A DNA stretch of 64,000 nucleotides, from NCBI GenBank assembly GCA_947627355.1, contig CANQVX010000008.1:17312-81311 (forward strand), written 5' to 3'. Origin of the DNA: an uncultured Bacilli bacterium. Its GTDB lineage: Bacteria; Bacillota_I; Bacilli_A; RFN20; CAG-631. Positions within the stretch are counted from its first letter, which is position 1. Each line of letters opens with the position of its first letter. The translations under genes and the position numbers were made by a program. Below the pieces are notes generated by a model. The model made no database searches. It saw nothing but the letters and a program-made list of their open reading frames with translations, and was not told where the DNA came from. Positions 9,197-16,732 of this stretch are shown in pieces.

Positions 9197-9427
9197 AATT
9201 AAAACCACTTTCTTTTAGTAATTCTTTAGCGTTTTCAAAATAAATCTTTATGAAGTTTTTTTTAGTGTCACCATTATAAAGATGAGGAGTTGTTGATGAA
9301 ATAATTGAAAAATCTATTCCAGCAGCTTCAATAAATGAAAGATGATTATCTAAACTCCAATCAGGAACTTTAAATCCATCTACAAGTAATGAATCAATAC
9401 TTGGTAATTATGAAAATCAATTACCAT
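9180..9427 (-). pseudogene. Amidohydrolase (metal-dependent hydrolase) remnant
   Basis: Reading from 9427, the minus strand encodes MVIDFH, then shifts frame by two bases and continues LPSIDSLLVDGFKVPDWSLD, followed by a further ~48 residues ending with TPHLYNGD and a short tail before a stop at 9180. This matches the N-terminus of family-2 amidohydrolases (IDFH-x-H...LPSID...WSLDxHLxFIexaGI...PH), which are normally about 300 residues. Only ~80 remain and there is no ribosome site. The frameshift plus the missing ~200 residues mark it as a decaying gene. Family assignment is by pattern memory. Confidence 0.6.
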
Positions 9428-9442
9428 ATTAACGTATCGAAA

Positions 9443-10054
9443 TTAAACAACTGTGAAATTTAATTCATCTCTAAGCCAAGTTTCAACTTCATTTTTGCTT
9501 GTTGAAGATGAAAACTTTTTGCCACTTTTCCATTCAGCATTTGGTGCAAGAGAATGAACATTAGTTGCACTATTTCCAATTCCACTTGATGCTGATGTGC
9601 AAAATGGTATGATAATAGTTTCATTTAAACTATCTCCATATGTTTCTAAAAAAGTGTAAATAATTTTAGGTGCTTTTCCAAACCAAATAGGGTAACCAAG
9701 AAAAATGATTTTATAATTTTCAATATTTTCTATTTGATTTGCTATTTCTGGTCTAGCATTGTTGTCTAGATCTTCAAGATAAGTTCTTGAAGAACTATTA
9801 TTATATTGTAAATCTTCGTTTGTATAAGGAATAGTAGGTGTTATTTCAAATAATGTTCCATTAGTATAATCTTCAATGTAATTTGCAATTCGTTTGGTGT
9901 TGTTAGTACATGAAAAATATGCAATTAAGGTTTCATTTGCTGAATAATCACTGCTTAGCGGGCTGTTGTTTGTTTTATCTTTGCTACATGAAATTAATGT
10001 AAAAGATATAAAAAACATCAAAATTAAACTAAAAAAGTTTTTAAAATGTTTCAT
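9443..10054 (-). CDS. Flavodoxin-like lipoprotein
   Basis: The N-terminus is a lipoprotein signal (MKHFKNFFSLILMFFISFTLISC, lipobox LISC at residues 20-23). The mature part is a flavodoxin fold: TLIAYFSCTNNTKRIA is the phosphate-binding loop, FLGYPIWFGKAPKIIYTFLE the second FMN loop, and IIPFCTSASSGIGNS the third. It should bind FMN and act in electron transfer outside the membrane, with an unknown partner. GGTGGGGAA precedes the ATG. It sits between a broken CMD-cupin gene and a broken amidohydrolase; similar redox clusters carry all four intact, so this copy may be losing its context. Confidence 0.82.
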   Translation of the reverse strand: MKHFKNFFSLILMFFISFTLISCSKDKTNNSPLSSDYSANETLIAYFSCTNNTKRIANYIEDYTNGTLFEITPTIPYTNEDLQYNNSSSRTYLEDLDNNARPEIANQIENIENYKIIFLGYPIWFGKAPKIIYTFLETYGDSLNETIIIPFCTSASSGIGNSATNVHSLAPNAEWKSGKKFSSSTSKNEVETWLRDELNFTVV

Positions 10055-10092
10055 AATAGTTCCCCACCTATTATTAATCTAGTTGATAATTT

Positions 10093-10845
10093 TTATTTTA
10101 ATTTGTTGTATTCTTCATCACTTACAGGTTCTAACCAAACATTTTTAGTATCAGTTCCTTTTACTTCGATGGCTAGATGTGAAAACCAACTATCTTTACA
10201 AGCACCATGCCAATGTTTAACATTTGCTGGAATATTAATACAATCACCTGGTTTCATGATGATAGCATCTTTACCTTCTTCTTGATAATAGCCCTTTCCA
10301 CCGACACAAATTAAGATTTGACCACCACCATCTTTGGCTTCATGGATATGCCAATTGTTTCTACATCCAGGTTCAAAGGTTACATTAAAAATACCTTGAC
10401 TTGCTAAAACTGGATAAAGATAGCTTTGACCTATAAAATAATCTTTAAAGGCATCATTAGTATTTCCAATTGGAAAGAAAATAGTATTTTGGTATAGATC
10501 TTTTTCATTTTTAACATCTTCTTTTTCGTTCCATACATCTTTAGCTAGTCTAAATACTGCCCAAGCCTTAGGCTAGCCTACATAAAAGGCACAATGAGTG
10601 ATAATTGCAGCTATTTCTTTTTTACTAACTCCATTGTTTTTAGCGTTTTGTAAATGATAAATAAGTGAACTATCGGTGATTCCTGAAGACATCAAAGCAA
10701 CAACTGTAATAATACATCTAGTTTTTAAATCAATGTCTTCGTTATTCCAGTTTTCATAAAATAAAACATCATCATTAAAATGAGCAAAGTCTGGAGCAAA
10801 GTCTCCTAATTGTTTTCTTCCTGCATCTTGAGTTATTTTTTTCAT
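10093..10845 (-). pseudogene. Carboxymuconolactone decarboxylase-cupin fusion interrupted by in-frame TAG
   Basis: From ATG 10845 (site GGGGGAG) a CMD domain runs for 90 residues to ITHCAFYVG and then a TAG at 10573-10575. The same frame continues past it without shift as PKAWAVFRLAKDVW and then a complete cupin domain (W-HIHE, GGQILICVGGKGYY, PGDCINIPANVKHWHG) until TAA at 10093. In the family the interrupted position is Trp (AFYaGWPKAWAVF), so one G-to-A change of TGG explains the stop. No in-frame ATG lies near the cupin start. TAG is an ordinary stop in this genome, so readthrough is unlikely. The truncated CMD part alone might still fold. Confidence 0.75.
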
Positions 10846-10871
10846 AATAGTCTCCCCCTTAATTCAATTTT

Positions 10872-10901
10872 ATTGTAAAACTCGCTTAAACTTTGAGTCA
10901 A
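10872..10901 (-). promoter_or_regulatory. Promoter of the minus-strand redox cluster
   Basis: On the minus strand TTGACT (10901-10896), an 18-base spacer and TACAAT (10877-10872) lie 26 bases upstream of the CMD start codon. Confidence 0.6.
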
Positions 10902-10915
10902 TAAAAATTTGTAAA

Positions 10916-10944
10916 TCATGTTTTTTATAGTACAAGCATATAAT
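10916..10944 (+). promoter_or_regulatory. Sigma-E-type sporulation promoter of dacB-spmA-spmB
   Basis: TCATGTT (10916-10922), 14 bases, then CATATAAT (10937-10944) match the mother-cell sigma-E consensus (TCATATT / CATACAAT) with one mismatch in each box. In Bacillus subtilis the homologous operon is sigma-E dependent, which supports the call. The -10 also resembles a vegetative TATAAT, but no sigma-A -35 is seen. Confidence 0.55.
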
Positions 10945-10960
10945 TTTCTAGGTGATGGTT

Positions 10961-11959
10961 ATGAAAAAATATCTATTAATTATTTTTACATCTTTAATAA
11001 TGTTTTTAATACCTGCACCTAAAAAAGATAATAAAATCGAAAAAGTTGTTTCAACAGTTTCAGTATATAGTAGTAGTTATGTTGTCATGGAAAGAAGCAG
11101 TTATAAAATATTAGCCGGTAATAACATTCATAAAAGCCAAAGTGTTGCAAGTATTTCAAAGATTATGACTGCAATTGTTGCTATCGAAAACAATAATTTA
11201 AATGATGTAGTAAACATACCAAAAGAAATAAACACAGTATATGGCAGTATGCTTTATTTAAAAGAAAATGATAAGGTTCATATCATGGATTTGTTATATG
11301 GTCTTATTTTAAGAAGTGGTAATGATGCAGCAATTAGTATAGCAATACATACCGGAACAACGGTTGCTAGATTTGTTGAATTAATGAATAATAAAGCAAG
11401 GGAGTTAAATTTAACTGATACTTTGTTTAGAAATCCACATGGCTTAGATGAAGAAGATGGAGGAAATATTTCAAGTGCAAGAGATATGGCAATCATTCAT
11501 AGTTATGCTCTAAATAATCCAATCTATCGACAAATTTCATCATCAAAACAATATAAAACATATAAGAATAAAAATAAAATTCTAGCTAATTATGAATATG
11601 CCACAGGTGGAAAAACAGGTTTTACTAAAAAAGCAAAAAGAACATTAGTAACAAGTGCTAAAAAGGATGACTTAGAATTAGTCATTGTTACTTTAAATTG
11701 CGGTAATGATTTTGAAGTCCATAAAAACCTCTATGAATATTACTTTTCGTTATATAAAGGCCTAATAGTTTTAAAAAAAGGTATTAACTATATTGATTCA
11801 CATGAAATAAATTTAAATAAAGAATATGTTTTTATCATTGAAAACAGTGATAAAGAATATTATTTAAAATACGAAATATTAAATAAAAGCAAAGAACTTA
11901 AAATATATTTACTTGATAAGAATCAATATGTAATAGATATCTTAACTATTGATATTTAA
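10961..11959 (+). CDS. dacB: D-alanyl-D-alanine carboxypeptidase, sporulation (DacB) type
   Basis: Removes the terminal D-Ala from peptidoglycan stem peptides. A signal/anchor segment (residues 1-20) precedes an S11 peptidase domain with all three catalytic motifs: SISK (64-67), SGN (119-121) and KTG (218-220). About 110 residues follow, a reduced C-terminal beta domain. The ATG at 10961 follows TAGGTGATGG; upstream in-frame GTG and ATG overlap this site. Because spmA and spmB follow directly, as in the B. subtilis dacB-spmAB operon, it is assigned to spore cortex maturation rather than to vegetative DacA. The sigma-E-like promoter agrees. Confidence 0.85.
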   Translation: MKKYLLIIFTSLIMFLIPAPKKDNKIEKVVSTVSVYSSSYVVMERSSYKILAGNNIHKSQSVASISKIMTAIVAIENNNLNDVVNIPKEINTVYGSMLYLKENDKVHIMDLLYGLILRSGNDAAISIAIHTGTTVARFVELMNNKARELNLTDTLFRNPHGLDEEDGGNISSARDMAIIHSYALNNPIYRQISSSKQYKTYKNKNKILANYEYATGGKTGFTKKAKRTLVTSAKKDDLELVIVTLNCGNDFEVHKNLYEYYFSLYKGLIVLKKGINYIDSHEINLNKEYVFIIENSDKEYYLKYEILNKSKELKIYLLDKNQYVIDILTIDI

Positions 11960-11971
11960 GGAGGTGGATTT

Positions 11972-12556
11972 ATGGGAAAAATCTGGGGTGGAATTATATT
12001 AATTTCAGCAATTTATGCAATATTTACTGGTCGTGTAGAATTATTATTAGATGGGATTTTAAAGATTCCTGATGATAGTTTTGCATTCTTAACAATTATT
12101 ATTAGTTCAACAGTTTTTTGGACTGGATTCATGTATATTTTTAAAGAGGTTGGAATAGTTGATTTCATATCTCTTGCAATAAGACCTTTATTTAAAAAGA
12201 TTATGCCTAATTTAAAAGATGAAGAGGCTATTAATTATTTATCAATGAACATTGCTGCTAATATGTTTGGTCTTGGCTTTGCGGCTACTCCTAGTGGACT
12301 TAAAGGAATAAAAAGATTAAAAGAAATATCAACAATGCCGGAAGGGGTTGCAAGTGATGAAATGATAACGTTTCTTGTTTTAAACACTGCAGGGGTCACT
12401 TTACTTCCAACGACAGTTATAAGCATTAGAAAAAGTTTTGGTTCAAAAACACCAACTGATTTTGTTTTATTTGCTATCATTTCAACCTTATGTGCTTGTA
12501 TTTTTGGCCTTTTAGCCGACAAATTATTAAGGAGGCCATATAAAGATGACAATTAG
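11972..12556 (+). CDS. spmA: Spore maturation protein A
   Basis: A 194-residue membrane protein of the nucleoside-recognition/Gate family with SpmA landmarks: SSTVFWTGFMYIFKEVG, NMFGLGFAATPSGLKG and LVLNTAGVTLLPTTVIS. In Bacillus, SpmA and SpmB are required for full dehydration of the spore core. The start follows AAGGAGGTGG. It overlaps spmB by 11 bases, so the two are translationally coupled, and it sits 12 bases after dacB. Confidence 0.92.
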   Translation: MGKIWGGIILISAIYAIFTGRVELLLDGILKIPDDSFAFLTIIISSTVFWTGFMYIFKEVGIVDFISLAIRPLFKKIMPNLKDEEAINYLSMNIAANMFGLGFAATPSGLKGIKRLKEISTMPEGVASDEMITFLVLNTAGVTLLPTTVISIRKSFGSKTPTDFVLFAIISTLCACIFGLLADKLLRRPYKDDN

Positions 12557-13061
12557 TATATTGCTTATTCCATGTTTACTTGTAATAGCTATCATACTAG
12601 CCTTAATAAAGAAAAAAGATGCCTATCATGCTTTTGTTAATGGTGCTAAGGAAGGGCTCAGTATAAGTCTTGAAATAATACCATCAGTTATTGCTATGAT
12701 TGCTGCTGTTACAATCTTAAAAAGTTCCGGTATAATCGATGATATTGCTAGTTTTTTAAGAAAAGTTTTTCCTCGTGGTGATTACTTTGCAAAGATTACA
12801 CCTATGATTTTCTTTAGGCCTATTAGTGGTAATGCATCATTGGCTATTTTAAGTGATGTTTGTAAAGCAGATCCTGATGGTTTAATTTGTCGTAGTGCTA
12901 GTATTATTCAAGGTAGTACTGATACAACTTTTTATGTTATTGCTTTGTATTTTACATCTATTGGAATTACTAAATGGCGTCACACTTTAAAAGCAGCCTT
13001 ATTTGCCGATTTTGTAGGCATTTTACTTGCTGTTATCTTTGCCTTAATATTCTTTACTTGA
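12546..13061 (+). CDS. spmB: Spore maturation protein B
   Basis: A 171-residue multi-helix membrane protein with the SpmB/Gate pattern: AFVNGAKEGLSISLEIIPSVIAMIAAV, then MIFFRPISGNASLAILSDV and SIIQGSTDTTFYVIALYF. It partners SpmA in spore core dehydration. AAGGAGG inside the end of spmA is the ribosome site. It is the last gene of the dacB-spmA-spmB operon; I see no clear terminator before the next promoter. Confidence 0.92.
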   Translation: MTISILLIPCLLVIAIILALIKKKDAYHAFVNGAKEGLSISLEIIPSVIAMIAAVTILKSSGIIDDIASFLRKVFPRGDYFAKITPMIFFRPISGNASLAILSDVCKADPDGLICRSASIIQGSTDTTFYVIALYFTSIGITKWRHTLKAALFADFVGILLAVIFALIFFT

Positions 13062-13098
13062 TAATTTTTTAAAGCCTTGTTTTATTTTTTAAAAAATT

Positions 13099-13107
13099 TG
13101 TTATAAT
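13099..13107 (+). promoter_or_regulatory. Extended -10 promoter of the CPBP protease gene
   Basis: TGTTATAAT (TG at 13099-13100, TATAAT at 13102-13107) lies 33 bases before the start codon. A weak TTGTTT 19 bases upstream could act as -35. Confidence 0.5.
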
Positions 13108-13140
13108 ATTTAAGATAAATCTTAAAAAGGTTGGGATAAA

Positions 13141-13986
13141 ATGTTTGAAGAAAATCAATCAAATTTTAATCAAGATTATCAATATAGCAATAATGATTAC
13201 CATTATGTCGATGTTGGTCCTCAAATGGCTGAAGATGGAATCTTAGTTGATGAACAAGGCTATGAAGACATTGGCTTTTCAATTGTTGCTTTTATTCTTG
13301 GTGGTCTTGGCCTATATTTTGGTCAAAGTTTTTTTGCAATATTAATTCAATCAGTTGTTGGAATGATTATAAGAAAAACAGGAAAGGCACCACATGCTGA
13401 AAACTTATCTAATTTTTCGGCTTTAGTTGGTACAATTATCTGTCTTGTTATCTTTTTTATCATTATTCATAAAAAACTAAAGCCACTTTTAAAAGAATTT
13501 GCTAATGGGAAGACTTGGGCTAAAGCCCTTGCCTATGTTGGTATTATGTATGGGGCAATTTTTCTTTATAGCTGGATTATTACTGTTCTTGGGGCTAATC
13601 AAGCTACTAGTGCTAACCAAGATTCAATCAATCTTATGATGGAATTTACACCAATACTTGCTGGTATATATGTTTGTATTGTTGCTCCTATTTTTGAAGA
13701 AATTACTTTTAGACTTTGTATCTTTAGAGGAATAGCTAAGAAAAATAAAATTGCTGCTTTAATTGTTGTTGCTTCTATCTTTGGTTTAATTCATATGTTA
13801 GCTAGTTTAACGACTGGAACATTTAAAACTGATTTAATTACCTTACCTATTTATCTTATTGGTGGGTTTGGACTTACAACTGCATATTTCCGTGAAAAAC
13901 GAATTGGTGTTTCAATTTGTGCTCACTTTATTTACAACACTATAAGTTTCATAATGAATTTAATTGCAGCAATGATTATCTTTTAA
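13141..13986 (+). CDS. CPBP-family intramembrane glutamic protease (Abi/Rce1-like)
   Basis: A hydrophilic Asn/Tyr-rich N-terminus (about 45 residues) precedes six to eight membrane helices. The three CPBP motifs are present: EEITFR (about 183-188), FGLIH (about 215-219) and HFIYN (about 260-264). These supply the catalytic Glu pair and two His of Rce1-like enzymes. Bacterial members process peptides, give bacteriocin immunity or regulate membrane proteins; which applies here is unknown. It is monocistronic between an extended -10 promoter and a strong terminator. Confidence 0.87.
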   Translation: MFEENQSNFNQDYQYSNNDYHYVDVGPQMAEDGILVDEQGYEDIGFSIVAFILGGLGLYFGQSFFAILIQSVVGMIIRKTGKAPHAENLSNFSALVGTIICLVIFFIIIHKKLKPLLKEFANGKTWAKALAYVGIMYGAIFLYSWIITVLGANQATSANQDSINLMMEFTPILAGIYVCIVAPIFEEITFRLCIFRGIAKKNKIAALIVVASIFGLIHMLASLTTGTFKTDLITLPIYLIGGFGLTTAYFREKRIGVSICAHFIYNTISFIMNLIAAMIIF

Positions 13987-14008
13987 AATAAAATTTAATT
14001 AATATTAT

Positions 14009-14046
14009 AAGACTAAGAATTTAATATCAATCTCTTAGTCTTTTTT
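14009..14046 (+). terminator. Intrinsic terminator after the CPBP gene
   Basis: AAGACTAAGA and TCTTAGTCTT form a perfect 10-bp stem, followed by TTTTTT. Confidence 0.85.
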
Positions 14047-14068
14047 GTTCTAAAGTAGAAGCAGTAAA

Positions 14069-14092
14069 CATACATTTAAATAGAAATGTATG
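14069..14092 (+). promoter_or_regulatory. Sigma-E-like -10 and dyad upstream of spoIVA
   Basis: CATACATT (14069-14076) resembles the sigma-E -10 box expected for spoIVA, but no good -35 is seen. The same bases form the left arm of a perfect 9-bp inverted repeat (CATACATTT / AAATGTATG) whose right arm runs into the GGGAGG ribosome site at 14092-14097. Confidence 0.4.
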
Positions 14093-14105
14093 GGAGGTTA
14101 CTTTA

Positions 14106-15572
14106 ATGAGCATAAAGGAACTATTAAAAAACATTGGTGGAAGAACAAATGGTGACATATATTTAGGCGTTGTAGGACCAGTTCGTACAGGAAAATCCAC
14201 CTTTATTAAACGTTTTATGGAACTTGTAGTAATCAATAATATTCAAGATGAATATCAAAAAGCAAGAGCCACAGATGAACTTCCTCAATCAGGTCAAGGG
14301 AAAACCATAATGACTACTGAACCTAAATTTGTACCAAACACTGCTGTAAGTGTTGATGTTGGTGAAAATTTAAGTGTTCAAGTGCGTTTAGTTGATTGTG
14401 TGGGTTATGTCTTTAAAGAAGCCAAGGGTTACATGGATGAAGATAAAATCAGAATGGTTAAAACACCTTGGTTTGAAGAAGCAATTCCTTTTGATGAAGC
14501 AGCTAAAATTGGCACTCAAAAGGTTATAAGTGATCATTGTAGCATTGGTATTGTTGTTACAAGTGATGGAAGTATCGTAGATATTTCAAGAAATTCTTAT
14601 TTAGAAGCCGAAGAAGCGGTTATCAAACAACTTCAAAGCATTGGAAAACCATTTATTGTTCTAGTTAACTCAAAAGATCCAACAGGAGCAACAGCAAAAC
14701 AAGTAAGTTTAGAAATCCAAGAAAAGTATCAAGTAATGGCTATTCCTATGTCAATTGAACAAATGACACAAGATGATGCTAATCAAATCTTAAAAGAAGC
14801 ATTATATGAATTCCCGGTTCTTGATGTTGACGTTGTCTTTCCATCATGGGTTGCAGCTTTAGATGAAAACTATTGGTTAAAACAATCATATAAAGCATCT
14901 ATTCAACAAGGCCTAAATGAAGTTAAAAAAGTCCGTGATGTCGACAAAATTGCTGAAGTGTTAAGACAAAACGAATATGCTAAAAGTGTTGAAATCACTA
15001 ATATTGATACTGCAACAGGCTTAATTACCTTATGTATTGAACCTAAGGATGGTTTATATGAAGCAATCATTAATGACATTGTTGGTACAACATTAGAAGA
15101 CAAAGCTGATTTGATTAAGATACTACAAGAATACAAAAATTATAAAGATCAATTAGCAGATGTTTTACCAGCCATTTTAATGGCTAAAGAAACAGGTTAT
15201 GGAGCAAGCACACCGGCTTTAAATGATATTCAAGTATCTGAACCAGAACTTGTTAAAAATGGTAGTCGTTATGGAATCAAAATCAATGCTAAAGCACCAA
15301 CATATCATATCTTTAAAATAGATGTGGAAAATAATTTTGAACCAATTTTAGGTAGTAAAGAACAAAGTGAAACAATGATTGAATATTTAACTAAAAATGA
15401 TACATCCTTAGAAGATGTAACCATGTTTGGTAGAAATATCAAAGAATTACTAAAAGATGGGATCAATGCTAAATTACTAACTATTCCAGATAACAATAGA
15501 CAAAAGTTACTTAACATTCTAAAATCAATGACAAACAAAGGTAAAAATAATTTAATTGCCATTGTATTTTAA
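14106..15572 (+). CDS. spoIVA: Stage IV sporulation protein A (spore coat morphogenetic ATPase)
   Basis: SpoIVA polymerises on the mother-cell side of the forespore using ATP and anchors the spore coat. The 488 residues match the usual ~490. The N-terminal TRAFAC-type NTPase has P-loop GPVRTGKST (24-32), a T-rich switch (GKTIMTTEPKFVP) and RLVDCVGYVFKEAKGY. The extended C-terminal region ends in Val-Phe, as in the family. GGGAGG precedes the ATG. It has its own promoter region and terminator. Together with spmAB, dacB and spoVS it is the strongest evidence that this organism forms endospores. Confidence 0.95.
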   Translation: MSIKELLKNIGGRTNGDIYLGVVGPVRTGKSTFIKRFMELVVINNIQDEYQKARATDELPQSGQGKTIMTTEPKFVPNTAVSVDVGENLSVQVRLVDCVGYVFKEAKGYMDEDKIRMVKTPWFEEAIPFDEAAKIGTQKVISDHCSIGIVVTSDGSIVDISRNSYLEAEEAVIKQLQSIGKPFIVLVNSKDPTGATAKQVSLEIQEKYQVMAIPMSIEQMTQDDANQILKEALYEFPVLDVDVVFPSWVAALDENYWLKQSYKASIQQGLNEVKKVRDVDKIAEVLRQNEYAKSVEITNIDTATGLITLCIEPKDGLYEAIINDIVGTTLEDKADLIKILQEYKNYKDQLADVLPAILMAKETGYGASTPALNDIQVSEPELVKNGSRYGIKINAKAPTYHIFKIDVENNFEPILGSKEQSETMIEYLTKNDTSLEDVTMFGRNIKELLKDGINAKLLTIPDNNRQKLLNILKSMTNKGKNNLIAIVF

Positions 15573-15588
15573 ACTCTTAAATTTCAAA

Positions 15589-15616
15589 AAAAGCCCTAGA
15601 TTTAGGACTTTTTTTA
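15589..15616 (+). terminator. Intrinsic terminator after spoIVA
   Basis: AGCCCTA pairs with TAGGACT (one mismatch) and a long T run follows. Confidence 0.65.
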
Positions 15617-15626
15617 ATTTTTTTAT

Positions 15627-15654
15627 TTGCATTTGAAAATTTTCTATGTATAAT
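15627..15654 (+). promoter_or_regulatory. Promoter of the HU gene
   Basis: TTGCAT (15627-15632), 16 bases, TATAAT (15649-15654), 42 bases before the start codon. Confidence 0.65.
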
Positions 15655-15696
15655 ATTGTTGTAGGTAAAAATTTTATGTAAAGGAGAAAATAAATT

Positions 15697-15999
15697 ATGA
15701 ATAAACAAGAATTAGTTGCAAAAATTAGTGAAGAAAAAGGAATTAGCAAAACTGAAGCTACAAGAGTTGTTGAAACAGTATTTGAAATCATCATTGATGA
15801 ATTAAAAGCTGGCGAAATGGTTAAAATCCCTGGATTTGGAAATTTCGTTGTTAAAACAAGAAAAGCTCGTACAGCTGTAATTCCTTTATCAAACAAAAAA
15901 GTTATCGTTCCTTCTTATAAGACAGTTGGTTTCAAACCTGCTAAATCATTCAAGGAACAAGTTAAAGACGTTAACGAAGAAGAAACTCCAGCTGAATAA
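15697..15999 (+). CDS. hup: HU-family nucleoid DNA-binding protein
   Basis: A 100-residue histone-like protein. The N-terminal helices (MNKQELVAKISEEKGISK) and the minor-groove arm region GEMVKIPGFGNFVVKTRKAR are diagnostic; in the arm, the usual GRNPxT stretch is replaced by TAVIPLSNKKVIVPS. A ten-residue acidic C-terminal tail is added. It acts as a dimer that bends and compacts DNA. AAGGAGA lies before the ATG. It is monocistronic, with its own promoter and terminator. Confidence 0.92.
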   Translation: MNKQELVAKISEEKGISKTEATRVVETVFEIIIDELKAGEMVKIPGFGNFVVKTRKARTAVIPLSNKKVIVPSYKTVGFKPAKSFKEQVKDVNEEETPAE

Positions 16000-16013
16000 T
16001 TTAAAACAAATAA

Positions 16014-16039
16014 GTCACATGGGAACATGTGATTTTTTT
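16014..16039 (+). terminator. Intrinsic terminator after HU
   Basis: TCACATG and CATGTGA form a perfect stem with a short loop, followed by TTTTTTT. Confidence 0.85.
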
Positions 16040-16073
16040 ATGCCTTTTTTCATATATTTTATTAGGTGATTTG

Positions 16074-16724
16074 ATGGAAAAACTAATAATTTGTGGAAGT
16101 GAAGGTAAGTGTGGTAAAGAAGTCTATAAATTATTAAAAGAAAAAGGTTATGAAATATTAGCAACAGTAAATAAAGATTCGACTCCTTTAAAAGAAATAT
16201 TAGATAAATTTAATGATGTCGATTATGTTATAGATTTCACTAATAAAGAAGTTGCCTTAAATCATATAAATCTATGTATTGACCGGAAGATTTCGTTTAT
16301 TTGTGGCACAACAGGATTTAATCAAGATGAATTAGACATAATCAAAGAAAAATGTAAAAACTATCGAGTAAAAGGGATAATTTGTCCTAACTTTGCTATT
16401 CCTATGAATATTATCATTAATAATTTTAAAGTCTTATCTAATTCATTTGATAGTTGTTTAATTAAAGAAATACATCATTTATCAAAACTTGATAAACCAT
16501 CTGGAACAGCAAAAACATTAATAAAAAAGGCAAGTTGTAAAACTGATGTAATCAGTCTTACAAGTAATGATAATATTGTTCAATATTTAATTCAATTTGA
16601 CTCAAAATATGCTAAAATGGAAATAGCATATGAAGTTTATAATAAAACTATCTATGCTTATGGAGTCTATTATTATTTAAGGCATCTTGATGATAATATT
16701 TTTAACAATTTAATAGCTTATTAG
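16074..16724 (+). CDS. dapB: 4-hydroxy-tetrahydrodipicolinate reductase
   Basis: Catalyses the NAD(P)H-dependent step to tetrahydrodipicolinate in lysine/diaminopimelate synthesis, which feeds the cell wall and spore dipicolinate. The Rossmann start MEKLIICGSEGKCGKEV, FICGTTGF, and the catalytic signature E-IHH-LSKLDKPSGTAK are clear. At 217 residues it is shorter than the usual 240-270, trimmed in the nucleotide-binding half. The ATG at 16074 follows TAGGTGA. It lacks dapA beside it and heads a run with cca, dnaD and nth, as dapB does near cca in Bacillus. Confidence 0.88.
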   Translation: MEKLIICGSEGKCGKEVYKLLKEKGYEILATVNKDSTPLKEILDKFNDVDYVIDFTNKEVALNHINLCIDRKISFICGTTGFNQDELDIIKEKCKNYRVKGIICPNFAIPMNIIINNFKVLSNSFDSCLIKEIHHLSKLDKPSGTAKTLIKKASCKTDVISLTSNDNIVQYLIQFDSKYAKMEIAYEVYNKTIYAYGVYYYLRHLDDNIFNNLIAY

Positions 16725-16732
16725 GAGATAAA

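Noticed and set aside
10046-10285. Plus-strand 79-residue ORF
   Set aside because: It is antisense to the cupin part of the CMD-cupin pseudogene, has no ribosome site and no protein-like composition.
10573-10575. TAG as a recoded codon (pyrrolysine or readthrough)
   Set aside because: TAG ends many intact genes here (for example luxS and gpsB), and the family has Trp at this position, so a nonsense change is simpler.
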